A DNA stretch of 64,000 nucleotides from Cedecea neteri (GTDB lineage Bacteria > Pseudomonadota > Gammaproteobacteria > Enterobacterales > Enterobacteriaceae), in contig NZ_CP009451.1 of NCBI RefSeq assembly GCF_000757825.1, positions 868,001-932,000 of the forward strand, in the 5' to 3' direction. Made by a program: the position numbers and the translations under genes. The notes under the pieces are model-generated. The model searched no databases and was not told the origin of the DNA. It was given only the letters and a program-made list of their open reading frames with translations. Numbering within the stretch: the first letter of the stretch is position 1; each line of letters begins with the position of its first letter. Positions 8,144 to 20,299 of this stretch are shown piece by piece.

Positions 8144-8149
8144 TATAAT
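8144..8149 (+). promoter_or_regulatory. Probable -10 box of the rluE promoter
   Basis: TATAAT at 8144-8149 overlaps an in-frame ATG (8148), so that ATG cannot be the translation start if this box is used. The -35 region is weak (CCAATC near 8123). Confidence 0.5.
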
Positions 8150-8177
8150 GCGTCAATCCACACGCGCTGAAAACACT

Positions 8178-8810
8178 ATGAATAAAACTTCTTTTAGGAA
8201 TCACCAAGTTAAACGATTCAGCAACACGCAAGCCGCCAGACGCAAGCAGCCTGCCGGGCCAAAGAAGCTGGTTATCTTCAATAAGCCGTACGATGTGCTG
8301 CCGCAGTTTACCGACGAAGCGGGGCGCAGCACGCTGAAGGATTACATTCCTTTAGGGGGTATCTATGCCGCAGGCCGTCTCGACCGGGACAGCGAAGGGC
8401 TGCTGGTGCTCACCAATGACGGGGCGCTGCAGGCAAAACTGACCCAGCCCGGCAAACGTACCGGCAAAATTTATTACGTCCAGGTTGAAGGCGAGCCAAC
8501 GGAAGAGGCGCTGGCAGCCCTGCGTAGCGGCGTTGAGCTGAACGACGGTCCTACGCTTCCGGCAGGGGCCGAGCTGGTTGCAGAGCCGGAATGGCTGTGG
8601 CCGCGCAATCCGCCGATTCGCGAACGCAAGGCTATTCCCACCCGCTGGCTGAAAATCACGCTTTATGAAGGCCGCAACCGCCAGGTTCGCCGCATGACCG
8701 CGCATGTTGGCTACCCTACCCTGCGACTGATCCGCTATGCGATGGGGGATTTGACCCTCGACGGCCTCGAGCCGGGCAGCTGGCGCGAACTCCCACTCAC
8801 CTCCGCGTAA
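8178..8810 (+). CDS. rluE: 23S rRNA pseudouridine(2457) synthase RluE
   Basis: About 210 residues. It has a basic N-terminus ([22 protein letters not shown]), then [11 protein letters not shown] and the RsuA/RluB/E/F catalytic block [19 protein letters not shown] with the active aspartate. The [15 protein letters not shown] motif near the C-terminus is also typical. The family isomerises U2457 of 23S rRNA. I place the start at 8178; upstream in-frame ATGs at 8133 and 8148 are disfavoured because a TATAAT box overlaps 8148. First gene of the rluE-nudJ-mnmA-hflD-purB cluster; its stop lies 9 bp before nudJ. Confidence 0.93.
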   Translation: MNKTSFRNHQVKRFSNTQAARRKQPAGPKKLVIFNKPYDVLPQFTDEAGRSTLKDYIPLGGIYAAGRLDRDSEGLLVLTNDGALQAKLTQPGKRTGKIYYVQVEGEPTEEALAALRSGVELNDGPTLPAGAELVAEPEWLWPRNPPIRERKAIPTRWLKITLYEGRNRQVRRMTAHVGYPTLRLIRYAMGDLTLDGLEPGSWRELPLTSA

Positions 8811-8819
8811 GGAAAGCTC

Positions 8820-10444
<1,625 letters not shown>

Positions 10445-10466
10445 TTACACACAAGGACGCAGCCCT

Positions 10467-12483
<2,017 letters not shown>

Positions 12484-12531
12484 TCTTAAGGCCCTCTTCT
12501 GGACTGACCCCATAAAGTTGGACAGTTCATG

Positions 12532-13317
12532 TTAAGCGGCTATCGGGGTCTGGGTTCGGTATTCTACCGGACTCAGGCCTTTTAATTTCAGACTGATCCG
12601 CTCGTTGTTATAGTAATGGATATAGTCCTCTATCGCCTTCCTCAGTTCATTCAGATCGCTGAACCTGTTCAGGTAAAAACACTCCGATTTCAGTGTGCCG
12701 AAGAAGTTCTCCATCACCGCATTATCCAGACAGTTTCCTTTGCGCGACATACTTTGTGTCATGCCCTGTGCCTTTAACCTTGCCTGATAGCCTGCCATTC
12801 GATATTGCCAGCCCTGATCCGTGTGCAGCAAGGGGCTATCTTCCGGGCTGAGCTTCAGGAACGCATCGCGCAGCATGCTATTAACCATCTCCATCACCGG
12901 CCTTTCCGACAGGCTGTAGGAGATAATCTCCCGGTTAAACAGATCGAGAACCGGCGACAGATACAGCTTTTTACCCTGTACTGAGAACTCGGTGACATCC
13001 GTGACCCATTTTTCGTTGGCTTTCGATGCCCCGAAGTTCCGGCCCAGGATATTGGGTGCAGCCTTGCCCACTTCCCCTTTCCAGGCACGATATTTCTTCA
13101 CCCTTATCAGAGAACGGAGCGACAGTTCTGCCATCAGCCGCTGTACAGTTTTATGGTTCACCAGCAGACCCTGCCTTCTCAGCGAGAGCGTGATCCTGCG
13201 GTAGCCATAACGCCCTTTGTGATAGTGATAAATCTCTCTGATTTTGGCTTTCAGCCCGGCATGCCTGTCTGCTCGCTTCAGCGCATTGATATTGTGATAC
13301 CACGTACTGCGGGACAT
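12532..13317 (-). CDS. IS150-type transposase OrfB (DDE catalytic domain)
   Basis: 261 codons from the first ATG. The open frame continues upstream to the frameshift site, so the translated OrfB part of the fused OrfAB transposase is longer. It carries the HTH_21 region (GRYGYRRITLSLRR), then the rve integrase core with the DDE triad: WVTDVTEF, LHTDQGWQY and the final E in NCLDNAVMENFFGTLKSE. The motif spacing matches IS3-family transposases. OrfAB acts on the element ends by copy-out-paste-in transposition. No internal stop or frameshift is seen, so the enzyme could be functional. Confidence 0.93.
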   Translation of the reverse strand: MSRSTWYHNINALKRADRHAGLKAKIREIYHYHKGRYGYRRITLSLRRQGLLVNHKTVQRLMAELSLRSLIRVKKYRAWKGEVGKAAPNILGRNFGASKANEKWVTDVTEFSVQGKKLYLSPVLDLFNREIISYSLSERPVMEMVNSMLRDAFLKLSPEDSPLLHTDQGWQYRMAGYQARLKAQGMTQSMSRKGNCLDNAVMENFFGTLKSECFYLNRFSDLNELRKAIEDYIHYYNNERISLKLKGLSPVEYRTQTPIAA

Positions 13318-13370
13318 GCCCGCTGCACGAAGAAGATCACTGAGCGCATACTCCAGCCTTAGTTCGTTGA

Positions 13371-13895
13371 TTATTGCGGCTTTCCGCCGTTTTTCTCGCT
13401 TTGAACTAAGGCCTTCAGCTTTTTTAGATAGGCATTCTCTGCTCGCAGGTAACGAAGTTCAGCCCGCAACTCTTCGGGAGATAACTTATCCAGCGCAGCA
13501 TCGGTAAGTGGAGGTGTTTTTTTGGGTTTTGTCATGTCCTTGCTCCGGCCAGGTTTTATGCTCAGAAGTCCTTTTTCACCTGCGTCTTTGTAGACATTCA
13601 CCCAGTGCCGGACAACGGTTTCAGTGGAGATATTAAACCGTGCGGCAGCTTCGCGCATCGAAAGTTCTTCAGCGAGAATCGTGCGTACGACAGCAATCCG
13701 GAACGCCGGAGAATGGCGGTCATTTTTCCAGGTAATGCCATCAATACCGTGGAGTTGCCAGGCTCTTACCCAGCGTCGCACTGATGTTCTTTCAACACCA
13801 AAACGTTCAGCGGTACGATGTGTTCCATCTTTTCCGGCAAGGTAGTGTTTGACTACAGCTAATCTGGTTTCGAGGGAATATTTTGGCTTTGCCAT
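13371..13895 (-). CDS. IS150-type OrfA (helix-turn-helix DNA-binding protein)
   Basis: A 174-residue protein with two helix-turn-helix repeats, one around residues 8-40 (YSLETRLAVVKHYLAG, then AERFGVERTSVRRWV) and one around 65-100 (REAAARFNISTETVVRHW), and a C-terminal leucine-rich coiled segment (LSPEELRAELRYLRAENAYL). It binds the element ends and is the N-terminal half of the OrfAB fusion. The ATG at 13895 lies about 50 bp inside the right end of the IS; an upstream in-frame ATG at 13928 falls in the inverted repeat and is not used here. Confidence 0.92.
   Translation of the reverse strand: MAKPKYSLETRLAVVKHYLAGKDGTHRTAERFGVERTSVRRWVRAWQLHGIDGITWKNDRHSPAFRIAVVRTILAEELSMREAAARFNISTETVVRHWVNVYKDAGEKGLLSIKPGRSKDMTKPKKTPPLTDAALDKLSPEELRAELRYLRAENAYLKKLKALVQSEKNGGKPQ
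13419..13425 (-). promoter_or_regulatory. Programmed -1 frameshift heptamer of the IS
   Basis: On the minus strand the sequence is A AAA AAG in the orfA frame (CTA AAA AAG), the canonical IS3-family slippery site. The -1 frame is open from here through orfB, so slipping yields the OrfAB transposase. Confidence 0.85.
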
Positions 13896-13987
13896 AAAAA
13901 ACTGCACCTTACTCAGTTGGGTGTCCAACTTTTGGGGTGCAGTCCATTCGGAGGGCTTTTTTTTGCCTTCTGTTTGCCCCCCACCCC

Positions 13988-14036
13988 GGCCCTCACCCTA
14001 ACCCTCTCCCTACGGGAGAGGGTTAGGGTGAGGGCC
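13988..14036. repeat. Perfect 23-bp palindrome (REP-like CCCTCACCCTAACCC element)
   Basis: GGCCCTCACCCTAACCCTCT (continuing CCC) at 13988-14010 is the exact complement of 14014-14036, with a 3-nt loop TAC. From memory this motif is a dispersed extragenic palindrome in many gammaproteobacteria. It lies between the purB terminator T-run and the phoP promoter. Confidence 0.85.
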
Positions 14037-14083
14037 TAAGCCGTATTACATTGTTGACTCAGCGTTAATGTTCATGAGGGCAT

Positions 14084-14100
14084 TGTTTATACGAGGTTTA
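14084..14100 (+). promoter_or_regulatory. PhoP box upstream of phoPQ
   Basis: TGTTTA-TACGA-GGTTTA: two half-sites of the (T/G)GTTTA direct repeat separated by 5 bp. A -10-like AATAAT (14113-14118) lies 12 bp downstream, the usual arrangement for PhoP-activated promoters. Supports autoregulation. Confidence 0.8.
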
Positions 14101-14161
14101 TTCCCTGTCATGAATAATTAGCGCTAAACTATCAATACTATGAATAGACTGGGGAAATACG

Positions 14162-14833
14162 ATGCGCGTTCTGGTTGTGGAAGATAATGCCCTGTTGCGC
14201 CATCATCTGAAGGTACAGCTGCGTGAAGCGGGCCATCAGGTGGATGCGGCCGAGGATGCCAAAGAGGCAGACTATTTCCTGAATGAACATACGCCGGACA
14301 TTGCGATTGTTGACTTAGGGCTGCCGGACGAAGACGGCATGAGCCTGATCCGCCGCTGGCGCAGCCACGATGTCACCATCCCTATTATGGTGCTGACCGC
14401 CCGCGAAGGCTGGCAGGATAAGGTTGAAGTGCTGGGCGCCGGGGCCGATGACTACGTCACCAAACCTTTCCATCTGGAAGAAGTTGTCGCCCGCATGCAG
14501 GCGCTGATGCGCCGTAACAGCGGCCTGGCCTCGCAGGTGATTTCCCTGCCGCCGTTCCAGGTGGACTTGTCCCGCCGCGAGCTGTCGATCAACGACAACC
14601 TGATCAAGCTCACCGCGTTTGAATACACCATCATGGAAACCATCATCCGCAACGCCGGGAAAGTGGTCAGCAAAGACTCGCTGATGCTGCAGCTCTACCC
14701 GGACGCCGAGCTGCGCGAAAGTCACACTATCGACGTGCTGATGGGCCGTTTACGTAAAAAAATTCAGGCTGAATATCCGCAGGAAGTGATTACTACCGTG
14801 CGCGGCCAGGGCTACCGATTCGATCTCCACTAA
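14162..14833 (+). CDS. phoP: PhoP response regulator (OmpR family)
   Basis: A 223-residue regulator, the same length as in E. coli. The receiver domain (1-115) has Asp51 in [12 protein letters not shown] as the phosphoacceptor, Glu/Asp residues near position 7-8 (VEDN), and the conserved Thr/Lys (VLTAREG, TKPF). The winged-helix DNA-binding domain (about 130-220) ends [10 protein letters not shown]. It activates genes for low Mg2+, acid pH and cationic peptide resistance. A PhoP box lies 62 bp upstream of the start, so it is probably autoregulated. phoQ starts on the base after its stop codon. Confidence 0.98.
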   Translation: MRVLVVEDNALLRHHLKVQLREAGHQVDAAEDAKEADYFLNEHTPDIAIVDLGLPDEDGMSLIRRWRSHDVTIPIMVLTAREGWQDKVEVLGAGADDYVTKPFHLEEVVARMQALMRRNSGLASQVISLPPFQVDLSRRELSINDNLIKLTAFEYTIMETIIRNAGKVVSKDSLMLQLYPDAELRESHTIDVLMGRLRKKIQAEYPQEVITTVRGQGYRFDLH

Positions 14834-16303
14834 ATGTTGAAAATTTTTCGCCACATTCTGCCCCTCTCGCTGCGGGTTCGCTTCTTACTGGCTACCGCCG
14901 CGGTGGTGATGGTGCTGTCCCTGGCCTACGGCCTGGTGGCGCTGGTCGGCTACAGCGTCAGCTTTGACAAAACCACTTTCCGCCTGCTGCGCGGCGAAAG
15001 TAACCTGTTCTATACGCTTTCCAGTTGGAAGGACGGCAAACTGCAGGTGGATTTGCCTGACAACATCAGCATACAAAGCCCGACCATGGCGCTGATTTAC
15101 GACGAGCACGGCAAGCTGCTGTGGATGCAGCGCAACGTCCCGGACGTGGTGCAGCAGATCCAGAAAGAGTGGCTAACCGGCAACGGTTTCCACGAGCTGG
15201 AGGCTGACTACGCCACCAGTAGCGCCCTGCTGGACAACGATAAAGACCGCCTCGCCCAGCTGAAAGACATGCACGATGACGAAAGCGACGACGGCTACGA
15301 AATGACCCACTCGGTGGCGGTGAACCTTTACCCCGCGACCCCGCGCATGCCCGCGCTGACTGTGGTGGTGGTCGACACCATTCCTATTGAGCTGAAGCGC
15401 TCTTACATGGTGTGGAGCTGGTTTATCTACGTCCTGCTGGCCAACCTGCTGTTGGTGGTACCGCTGCTGTGGCTGGCCGCCTGGTGGAGCTTACGCCCGA
15501 TTCAGGAGCTGGCTCAGGAAGTGCGCGAGCTGGAAAAACACGACCGCGATAGCCTCAACCCGGAAACGACCCGCGAGCTGACCAGCCTGGTTCGTAACCT
15601 GAACCAGCTGCTGCGCACCGAGCGTGACCGACACGACAAATACCGCACCACGCTGACGGACTTAACCCACAGCCTGAAAACCCCGCTCGCCGTGCTACAG
15701 TCGACCTTGCGTTCGCTACGCACCGACAAGATGAACGTCGAGCAGGCCGAGCCGGTGATGCTGGAGCAAATCAGCCGCATCTCGCAGCAGATTGGTTACT
15801 ACCTGCATCGCGCCAGCATGCGCGGCAACAGCACGCTGCTTAGCCGCGAGCTGCATTCCGTTGCGCCGCTGCTCGACAACCTGTGCTCCGCGCTGAACAA
15901 GGTGTACCAGCGTAAAGGCGTGAACATCACGCTGGACGTGTCGCCGGAAATTACTTTTATTGGTGAGAAAAACGACTTTATGGAAGTGATGGGCAATTTG
16001 CTGGATAACGCCTGTAAATACTGCCTGGAGTTCGTGGAAATCACCGCCCGCCAGACCGACGACACGCTGCACCTGATCGTGGATGACGATGGCCCGGGTA
16101 TACCGGAAAGCAAACGCGCAATGGTCTTCGACCGGGGCCAGCGGGCCGATACGCTGCGCCCTGGCCAGGGCGTGGGGCTGTCGGTTGCCAGAGAAATTGT
16201 CGAGCAGTACAACGGCGAGATCCAGACCAGTGCCAGTATTCTGGGCGGCGCGCGCATGGAAGTTATTTTCGCCCGCCAGCAGCCGGAACAGGATGAAGGG
16301 TGA
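14834..16303 (+). CDS. phoQ: PhoQ sensor histidine kinase
   Basis: A 489-residue inner-membrane kinase. Transmembrane segments lie at about 16-40 and 195-215; between them is the acidic periplasmic sensor, including the DDESDDGYE patch that binds divalent cations in homologues. The HAMP region follows, then the dimerisation helix with His279 in [13 protein letters not shown]. The ATP domain has [10 protein letters not shown] (N box), DDDGPGIP (G1) and [12 protein letters not shown] (G2). It phosphorylates PhoP when Mg2+ is low. The ATG abuts the phoP stop, so translation is probably coupled. Confidence 0.98.
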   Translation: MLKIFRHILPLSLRVRFLLATAAVVMVLSLAYGLVALVGYSVSFDKTTFRLLRGESNLFYTLSSWKDGKLQVDLPDNISIQSPTMALIYDEHGKLLWMQRNVPDVVQQIQKEWLTGNGFHELEADYATSSALLDNDKDRLAQLKDMHDDESDDGYEMTHSVAVNLYPATPRMPALTVVVVDTIPIELKRSYMVWSWFIYVLLANLLLVVPLLWLAAWWSLRPIQELAQEVRELEKHDRDSLNPETTRELTSLVRNLNQLLRTERDRHDKYRTTLTDLTHSLKTPLAVLQSTLRSLRTDKMNVEQAEPVMLEQISRISQQIGYYLHRASMRGNSTLLSRELHSVAPLLDNLCSALNKVYQRKGVNITLDVSPEITFIGEKNDFMEVMGNLLDNACKYCLEFVEITARQTDDTLHLIVDDDGPGIPESKRAMVFDRGQRADTLRPGQGVGLSVAREIVEQYNGEIQTSASILGGARMEVIFARQQPEQDEG

Positions 16304-16376
16304 AATAGTCCCGTAACCCGGCTCGCCATCCGTTATAATCCGTGTCAGGCTCCTCCATCTGCAGGAAGACAATAAT

Positions 16377-17498
16377 ATGGATTATCACCTGGATTTAAAC
16401 TGGCCCGACTTTATTGCACGCTACTGGCAAAAACGCCCTGTGGTGCTGAAGCGTGGCTTTAAAAACTTCATCGACCCTATTTCACCGGATGAGCTTGCCG
16501 GTCTTGCCATGGAAAACGAGGTGGACAGCCGCCTCGTCAGCCATCAGGGCGGTAAATGGCAGGTCAGCCACGGCCCGTTCCAGAGCTACGATCACCTCGG
16601 CGAAAACAACTGGTCGCTGCTGGTGCAGGCCGTGAACAACTGGCATGAACCTTCCAGCGCCCTGATGCGCCCCTTCCGCGCCCTCCCCGACTGGCGCATT
16701 GACGACCTGATGATCTCCTTCTCTGTGCCAGGCGGCGGCGTTGGCCCGCACCTTGACCAGTACGACGTGTTTATTATTCAGGGCGTGGGCCGCCGCCGCT
16801 GGCGCGTGGGCGAAAAAGTCGCCATGAAACAGCATTGCCCGCACCCGGATCTGCTCCAGGTTGAGCCGTTCGACGCCATCATCGACGAAGAGATGGAGCC
16901 GGGCGACATTCTGTATATTCCACCAGGCTTCCCGCACGAAGGTTACTCGCTGGAAAACGCGCTGAACTACTCCGTGGGCTTCCGTGCGCCAAGCGGCCGC
17001 GAGCTTATCAGCGGCTTTGCTGACTATGTGCTGCAGCGTGAGCTGGGCGGCCTGCGTTACACCGACCCGGACGTGCCTGAGCGCCAGCATCCGGCGGATA
17101 TTCTGCCGCAGGAAGTCGACAAGCTGCGCGGCATGATGCTGGACATCGTCAACCAGCCGGAGACCTTTAACAGCTGGTTGGGTGAGTTTATTACCCAGTC
17201 CCGCCACGAGCTGGACGTCGCGCCGCCGGAGCCACCGTATCAGCCGGATGAAATCTACGATGCGCTGCAACAGGGCGACAAGCTGGTGCGCCTGGGCGGC
17301 CTGCGCGTGCTGCGCGTAGCCGGTGAGGTGTACGTGAACGGCGAGAAGCTCGACAGCCCGCATCGCCCGGCGGTCGAAGCGCTAGCCAGCCACATCAAGC
17401 TGGACGCCGGGAAGTTGGGTGACGCGCTGGAAGATCCTTCCTTCCTGGCCACGTTGGCCGCGCTGGTGAACAGCGGTTACTGGTTCTTCGAAGACTAA
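16377..17498 (+). CDS. roxA: 50S ribosomal protein L16 arginine 3-hydroxylase (RoxA)
   Basis: A 373-residue 2-oxoglutarate/Fe(II) oxygenase of the JmjC (cupin) fold, known earlier as YcfD. The iron-binding triad is visible: His125 and Asp127 in GGVGPHLDQYDVF and His187 in IPPGFPHEGYS. It hydroxylates an arginine of ribosomal protein L16. The C-terminal winged-helix-like part is intact. It follows phoQ with a 73-bp gap and converges on the ABC transporter operon; a palindrome at 17507-17541 lies between them. Confidence 0.95.
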   Translation: MDYHLDLNWPDFIARYWQKRPVVLKRGFKNFIDPISPDELAGLAMENEVDSRLVSHQGGKWQVSHGPFQSYDHLGENNWSLLVQAVNNWHEPSSALMRPFRALPDWRIDDLMISFSVPGGGVGPHLDQYDVFIIQGVGRRRWRVGEKVAMKQHCPHPDLLQVEPFDAIIDEEMEPGDILYIPPGFPHEGYSLENALNYSVGFRAPSGRELISGFADYVLQRELGGLRYTDPDVPERQHPADILPQEVDKLRGMMLDIVNQPETFNSWLGEFITQSRHELDVAPPEPPYQPDEIYDALQQGDKLVRLGGLRVLRVAGEVYVNGEKLDSPHRPAVEALASHIKLDAGKLGDALEDPSFLATLAALVNSGYWFFED

Positions 17499-17506
17499 AG
17501 ACCCGC

Positions 17507-17541
17507 CCCGCCTTCACCGTTTTTATTACGGCGAAGGCGGG
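17507..17541. repeat. REP-like palindrome, copy 1
   Basis: CCCGCCTTC (17507-17515) pairs with GAAGGCGGG (17533-17541) around a T-rich loop. A second copy with the same arms, and a similar TTAT loop core, lies at 23945-23980. Both sit just after a plus-strand gene. It may also terminate roxA or the convergent operon. Confidence 0.65.
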
Positions 17542-17567
17542 ATATTCCCGCTTACAGCGTGACTCTC

Positions 17568-18596
17568 TCACGCCGCATCCAGCCGCCAGCCCTGTAACAG
17601 TTGCACATGCACCGTTTGCTGCACCGCCAGCGGCGCAGAATGAAACGCGCTCAGCGCCTGCCCGTCCTGTAAACGTAGCTCCAGCAGATACCGCTCTCCC
17701 TGATAAATACAGCTTTCGACGCTGGCACTCAGCCCGCTATCCGCGACCTGAACATGCTCGGGACGAACCAGCACCGGCACGGTTTTACGGCTCGCCGGAT
17801 GAGCAAAACCCTCATGCAATGCGGGCAGATCCAGCTGCCGTGCTCCGGGCGATACGCCAAGGGAGAGCACGCTGCCTTTGCCAATAAACCGCGCCACCCA
17901 GCCATTTTGCGGCTGCTGATAAAGCTGCTGCGGCGTGCCCCACTGCATCAGCTCGCCCTGGTGCATCACGGCAATATGGCTGGCGAGCGCCATCGCTTCG
18001 GCCTGATCGTGCGTCACATAGACAAAAGTCGCCCCCGTGCGGCGGTGAAATTCGCGAAAAGTTTGCTCCATCGTGGCGCGTAGGTGGCGGTCAAGGTTCG
18101 CCAGCGGCTCATCGAGCAAAACCACCTGCGGCTCCGAAACCAGGCAACGAGCCAGCGCCACCCGCTGCCGCTGCCCGCCGCTAAGTTCCTGGGGCGAGCG
18201 CCCAAAGTACGCCCCAAGCTCCACGACTTCCAACGCCTCCATCACCCGCTTCTGGCGAGCGGCGCCGTTAATCTTACGCAGCTTCAACGGGTAGCCGACG
18301 TTTTCGCCCACGGTCATATGCGGCCACAGGGCGTAGGACTGAAACACCATGCCCATGTCACGCTGTTCCGGCGGAACGTGGGTGGCGCTGTCCGCCAGCA
18401 GCTTATCGCCCAGCAGCAGACGACCGCCGCTCAGCGCTTCAAGGCCAGCCACAATCCGCAGCGTGGTCGTTTTACCGCAGCCGCTCGGCCCCAGCAAGGC
18501 GGTAAACGCCCCGTCCGGGATCGTCAGATTGAGATCCCGCACCACGGCCTGTTCGCCAAAAACTTTGCTGAGCTTGTCCAGCCTTAGCTCTGCCAT
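17568..18596 (-). CDS. ABC importer ATPase, FbpC/AfuC/PotA-like
   Basis: A 342-residue ATPase: Walker [10 protein letters not shown] (about 36-44), Q-loop FQSYALWPHM, signature LSGGQRQRVALAR, Walker B VVLLDEPLANLD and the switch histidine in YVTHDQAEAM. The C-terminal ~100 residues form a TOBE/regulatory domain. It energises import through the adjacent permease. The family covers ferric iron, 2-aminoethylphosphonate, spermidine and hexose-phosphate importers, and sequence alone does not choose among them. Its start overlaps the permease stop by 13 bp, so it is the last gene of a three-gene operon. Confidence 0.9.
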   Translation of the reverse strand: MAELRLDKLSKVFGEQAVVRDLNLTIPDGAFTALLGPSGCGKTTTLRIVAGLEALSGGRLLLGDKLLADSATHVPPEQRDMGMVFQSYALWPHMTVGENVGYPLKLRKINGAARQKRVMEALEVVELGAYFGRSPQELSGGQRQRVALARCLVSEPQVVLLDEPLANLDRHLRATMEQTFREFHRRTGATFVYVTHDQAEAMALASHIAVMHQGELMQWGTPQQLYQQPQNGWVARFIGKGSVLSLGVSPGARQLDLPALHEGFAHPASRKTVPVLVRPEHVQVADSGLSASVESCIYQGERYLLELRLQDGQALSAFHSAPLAVQQTVHVQLLQGWRLDAA

Positions 18597-20296
18597 GGAA
18601 TGACTCCTTTCGGTAAATAACGGCCCAGCGCGCCCAGCAGCAGCATCACTGCGGCCACCAGCATCACCACCAGCACGGAAATCGCCGATGCCATGACTTT
18701 GTCGCCGCTTTCGTCGAGATTAAAAATGACCACGCCGAGGGTTTCTTTCCCGGCGCTCCACAGCAGCGCGGAGACGGTCAGCTCGTTCACCGCCGTGAGA
18801 AATACCAGCAGCGCACCGGCAAATGCCGCCGGGGCCAGCAGCGGCAGGACGATGTGGCGTAACCGCCGGGAGGCGTCGGCCCCCGCCAGGCTCGCGGCCT
18901 CCTCCATCGCCGGGTCCAGCTGCAGCATGCTGGTGTGAACCGGCTTCAGGCAGACGGTAAGAAACCGGGCCAGATAGGCGAAGAAGATAATCGTCAGCGT
19001 GCCGCTGAGGCTGACGTTCAGCAGCGGCAGCGGGCGCGCAAACAGCAGAATACAGGCGATGGCCAGCACCACGCCGGGCAGCGTGTAGGGAATATCTATC
19101 AGGCTGTGCAGCCAGCGCAGCGGCCGGCTGGGGCGGCGCACCAGCAGCCAGGCCAGCGGCAGGCTCAGCGCCATCAGCAGCGCGGCGGCACCGACTGACA
19201 GCAGCATACTGTTGGTCAGCGCCCGCCAGGTGGCGCTGTGCTCGTCAAAAATGGCGCGCCAGGCGGTAAACGTCAGCGTGTCGCCGTTGAGCGGCACGCC
19301 CAGCGTGGGCACCAGGGAAGTAGTAATCAGCGCCAGCAGCGGGGCAATCAGCATCCCGCCCAGCACGATCGCCAGCAGGATCTCCACCGCCAGCCGCCTT
19401 TTACCTGCAGCAAAACTTGCCGCTCGCCCCGCCATGCCGATCAGCGGCAAAGCGTAACGCCGCTGCATAATCCCCTGCAGCGTCACAATGGCGACGGCCA
19501 GCACGCCCATCAGCACCGAGAGCGAGGCCACCTCGTTCAGCATCGACGGGCCAAAGCTGGAGAGCGTCTGGTAGATGTAAACGGGCAGCACGAAGTAGGA
19601 GATGGGGATGCCGAGCATCGCCGGGATCCCGAAGTTACCGAGGGCGGAAACAAAAGCCAGCGCCGCCCCGGCCCACAGCGCGGGTCGGCACAGCGGCAGA
19701 ATGATGTCGATGAAAACCCGCCCAAGAGAAGCGCCGTTCAGCCGCGCCGCCTCAATCTGTTCCTGGGGCAAACTTTGCAGCTGCGTGCGCAGGGTCAAAA
19801 ACACCAGCGGCCCGTGCTGGATGCCGAGCAGGAACGCTATGCCCTCGGCGGAATAAAGCGGGTTGGTACTGCCAAACCCTGGCGCCAGGCCGAGGCTGTT
19901 GAGCAGCACGCTGCCGGGCCCGAACAGCTGCAGCCAGCTCAGGGCGGTGACCTGCGGCGGGATCATCATCGGCAGCATAAAGAGAAACGCCCATGCCTGG
20001 CGGCCACGGATGTTCATCAGCCCGAGGCAAAAGGCAAACAGGCTGCCCAGCAGGAGGGACAGCAGCGCCCCCAGGCCGCTGGTGTACAGGCTATTCCACA
20101 GCGCTATCCAGGTGGTCGGGTTGCTGAGCACGCGCCCCAGGCTGCTGTGGCTGCCCAGCCGCCAGTCCAGCAGCGCGGAGGCCAGTAATTGCAGGCTGGG
20201 GAGCAGGCTCAATAACGCAATGACGACGATAAGCAGACGCAGCAGCCCTTTCATCAGGCTGCCGTCGTCGGGGCGGGACAATGCCAGGCCAGGCAT
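18584..20296 (-). CDS. ABC importer permease, fused two-domain (FbpB/SfuB-like)
   Basis: About 570 residues with two tandem BPD_transp_1 units and about twelve helices, as in FbpB, SfuB and AfuB. Each half carries an EAA loop: QIEAARLNGASLGRVF in the first half and AMEEAASLAGADASRRLR in the second. ATG 20296 is chosen (the codon before is TTG); its start overlaps the stop region of the binding-protein gene. It forms the membrane channel for the adjacent ATPase and binding protein. Confidence 0.9.
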   Translation of the reverse strand: MPGLALSRPDDGSLMKGLLRLLIVVIALLSLLPSLQLLASALLDWRLGSHSSLGRVLSNPTTWIALWNSLYTSGLGALLSLLLGSLFAFCLGLMNIRGRQAWAFLFMLPMMIPPQVTALSWLQLFGPGSVLLNSLGLAPGFGSTNPLYSAEGIAFLLGIQHGPLVFLTLRTQLQSLPQEQIEAARLNGASLGRVFIDIILPLCRPALWAGAALAFVSALGNFGIPAMLGIPISYFVLPVYIYQTLSSFGPSMLNEVASLSVLMGVLAVAIVTLQGIMQRRYALPLIGMAGRAASFAAGKRRLAVEILLAIVLGGMLIAPLLALITTSLVPTLGVPLNGDTLTFTAWRAIFDEHSATWRALTNSMLLSVGAAALLMALSLPLAWLLVRRPSRPLRWLHSLIDIPYTLPGVVLAIACILLFARPLPLLNVSLSGTLTIIFFAYLARFLTVCLKPVHTSMLQLDPAMEEAASLAGADASRRLRHIVLPLLAPAAFAGALLVFLTAVNELTVSALLWSAGKETLGVVIFNLDESGDKVMASAISVLVVMLVAAVMLLLGALGRYLPKGVIPWQS

Positions 20297-20299
20297 CAA

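Larger units (their letters stand above)
12500..13946 (-). mobile_element. IS3-family insertion sequence, IS150 subgroup
   Basis: A 1447-bp element with imperfect terminal inverted repeats of about 26 bp, both ends starting TGGACTG and sharing CCCC and AAAGTTGGACA. It is flanked by a 3-bp direct repeat TTC (12497-12499 and 13947-13949). It encodes orfA and orfB on the minus strand, joined by a -1 frameshift at A AAA AAG. Both frames are open and both ends intact, so the copy looks recent and possibly active. From memory the closest named relatives are IS150 and the IS1397/ISKpn1 group; which one needs an ISfinder search. Confidence 0.93.
12491..13964 (+). terminator. purB terminator, split in its loop by an IS element
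   Basis: The left arm GCCCTC (12491-12496) plus TTC lies before the IS. The right arm, TTCG-GAGGGC (13947-13956) with eight Ts (13957-13964), lies after it. Removing the IS and one TTC copy restores GCCCTC-TTCG-GAGGGC-T8, a classical UUCG-loop terminator just after the purB stop. In the present state neither half can form the hairpin alone. Confidence 0.85.
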
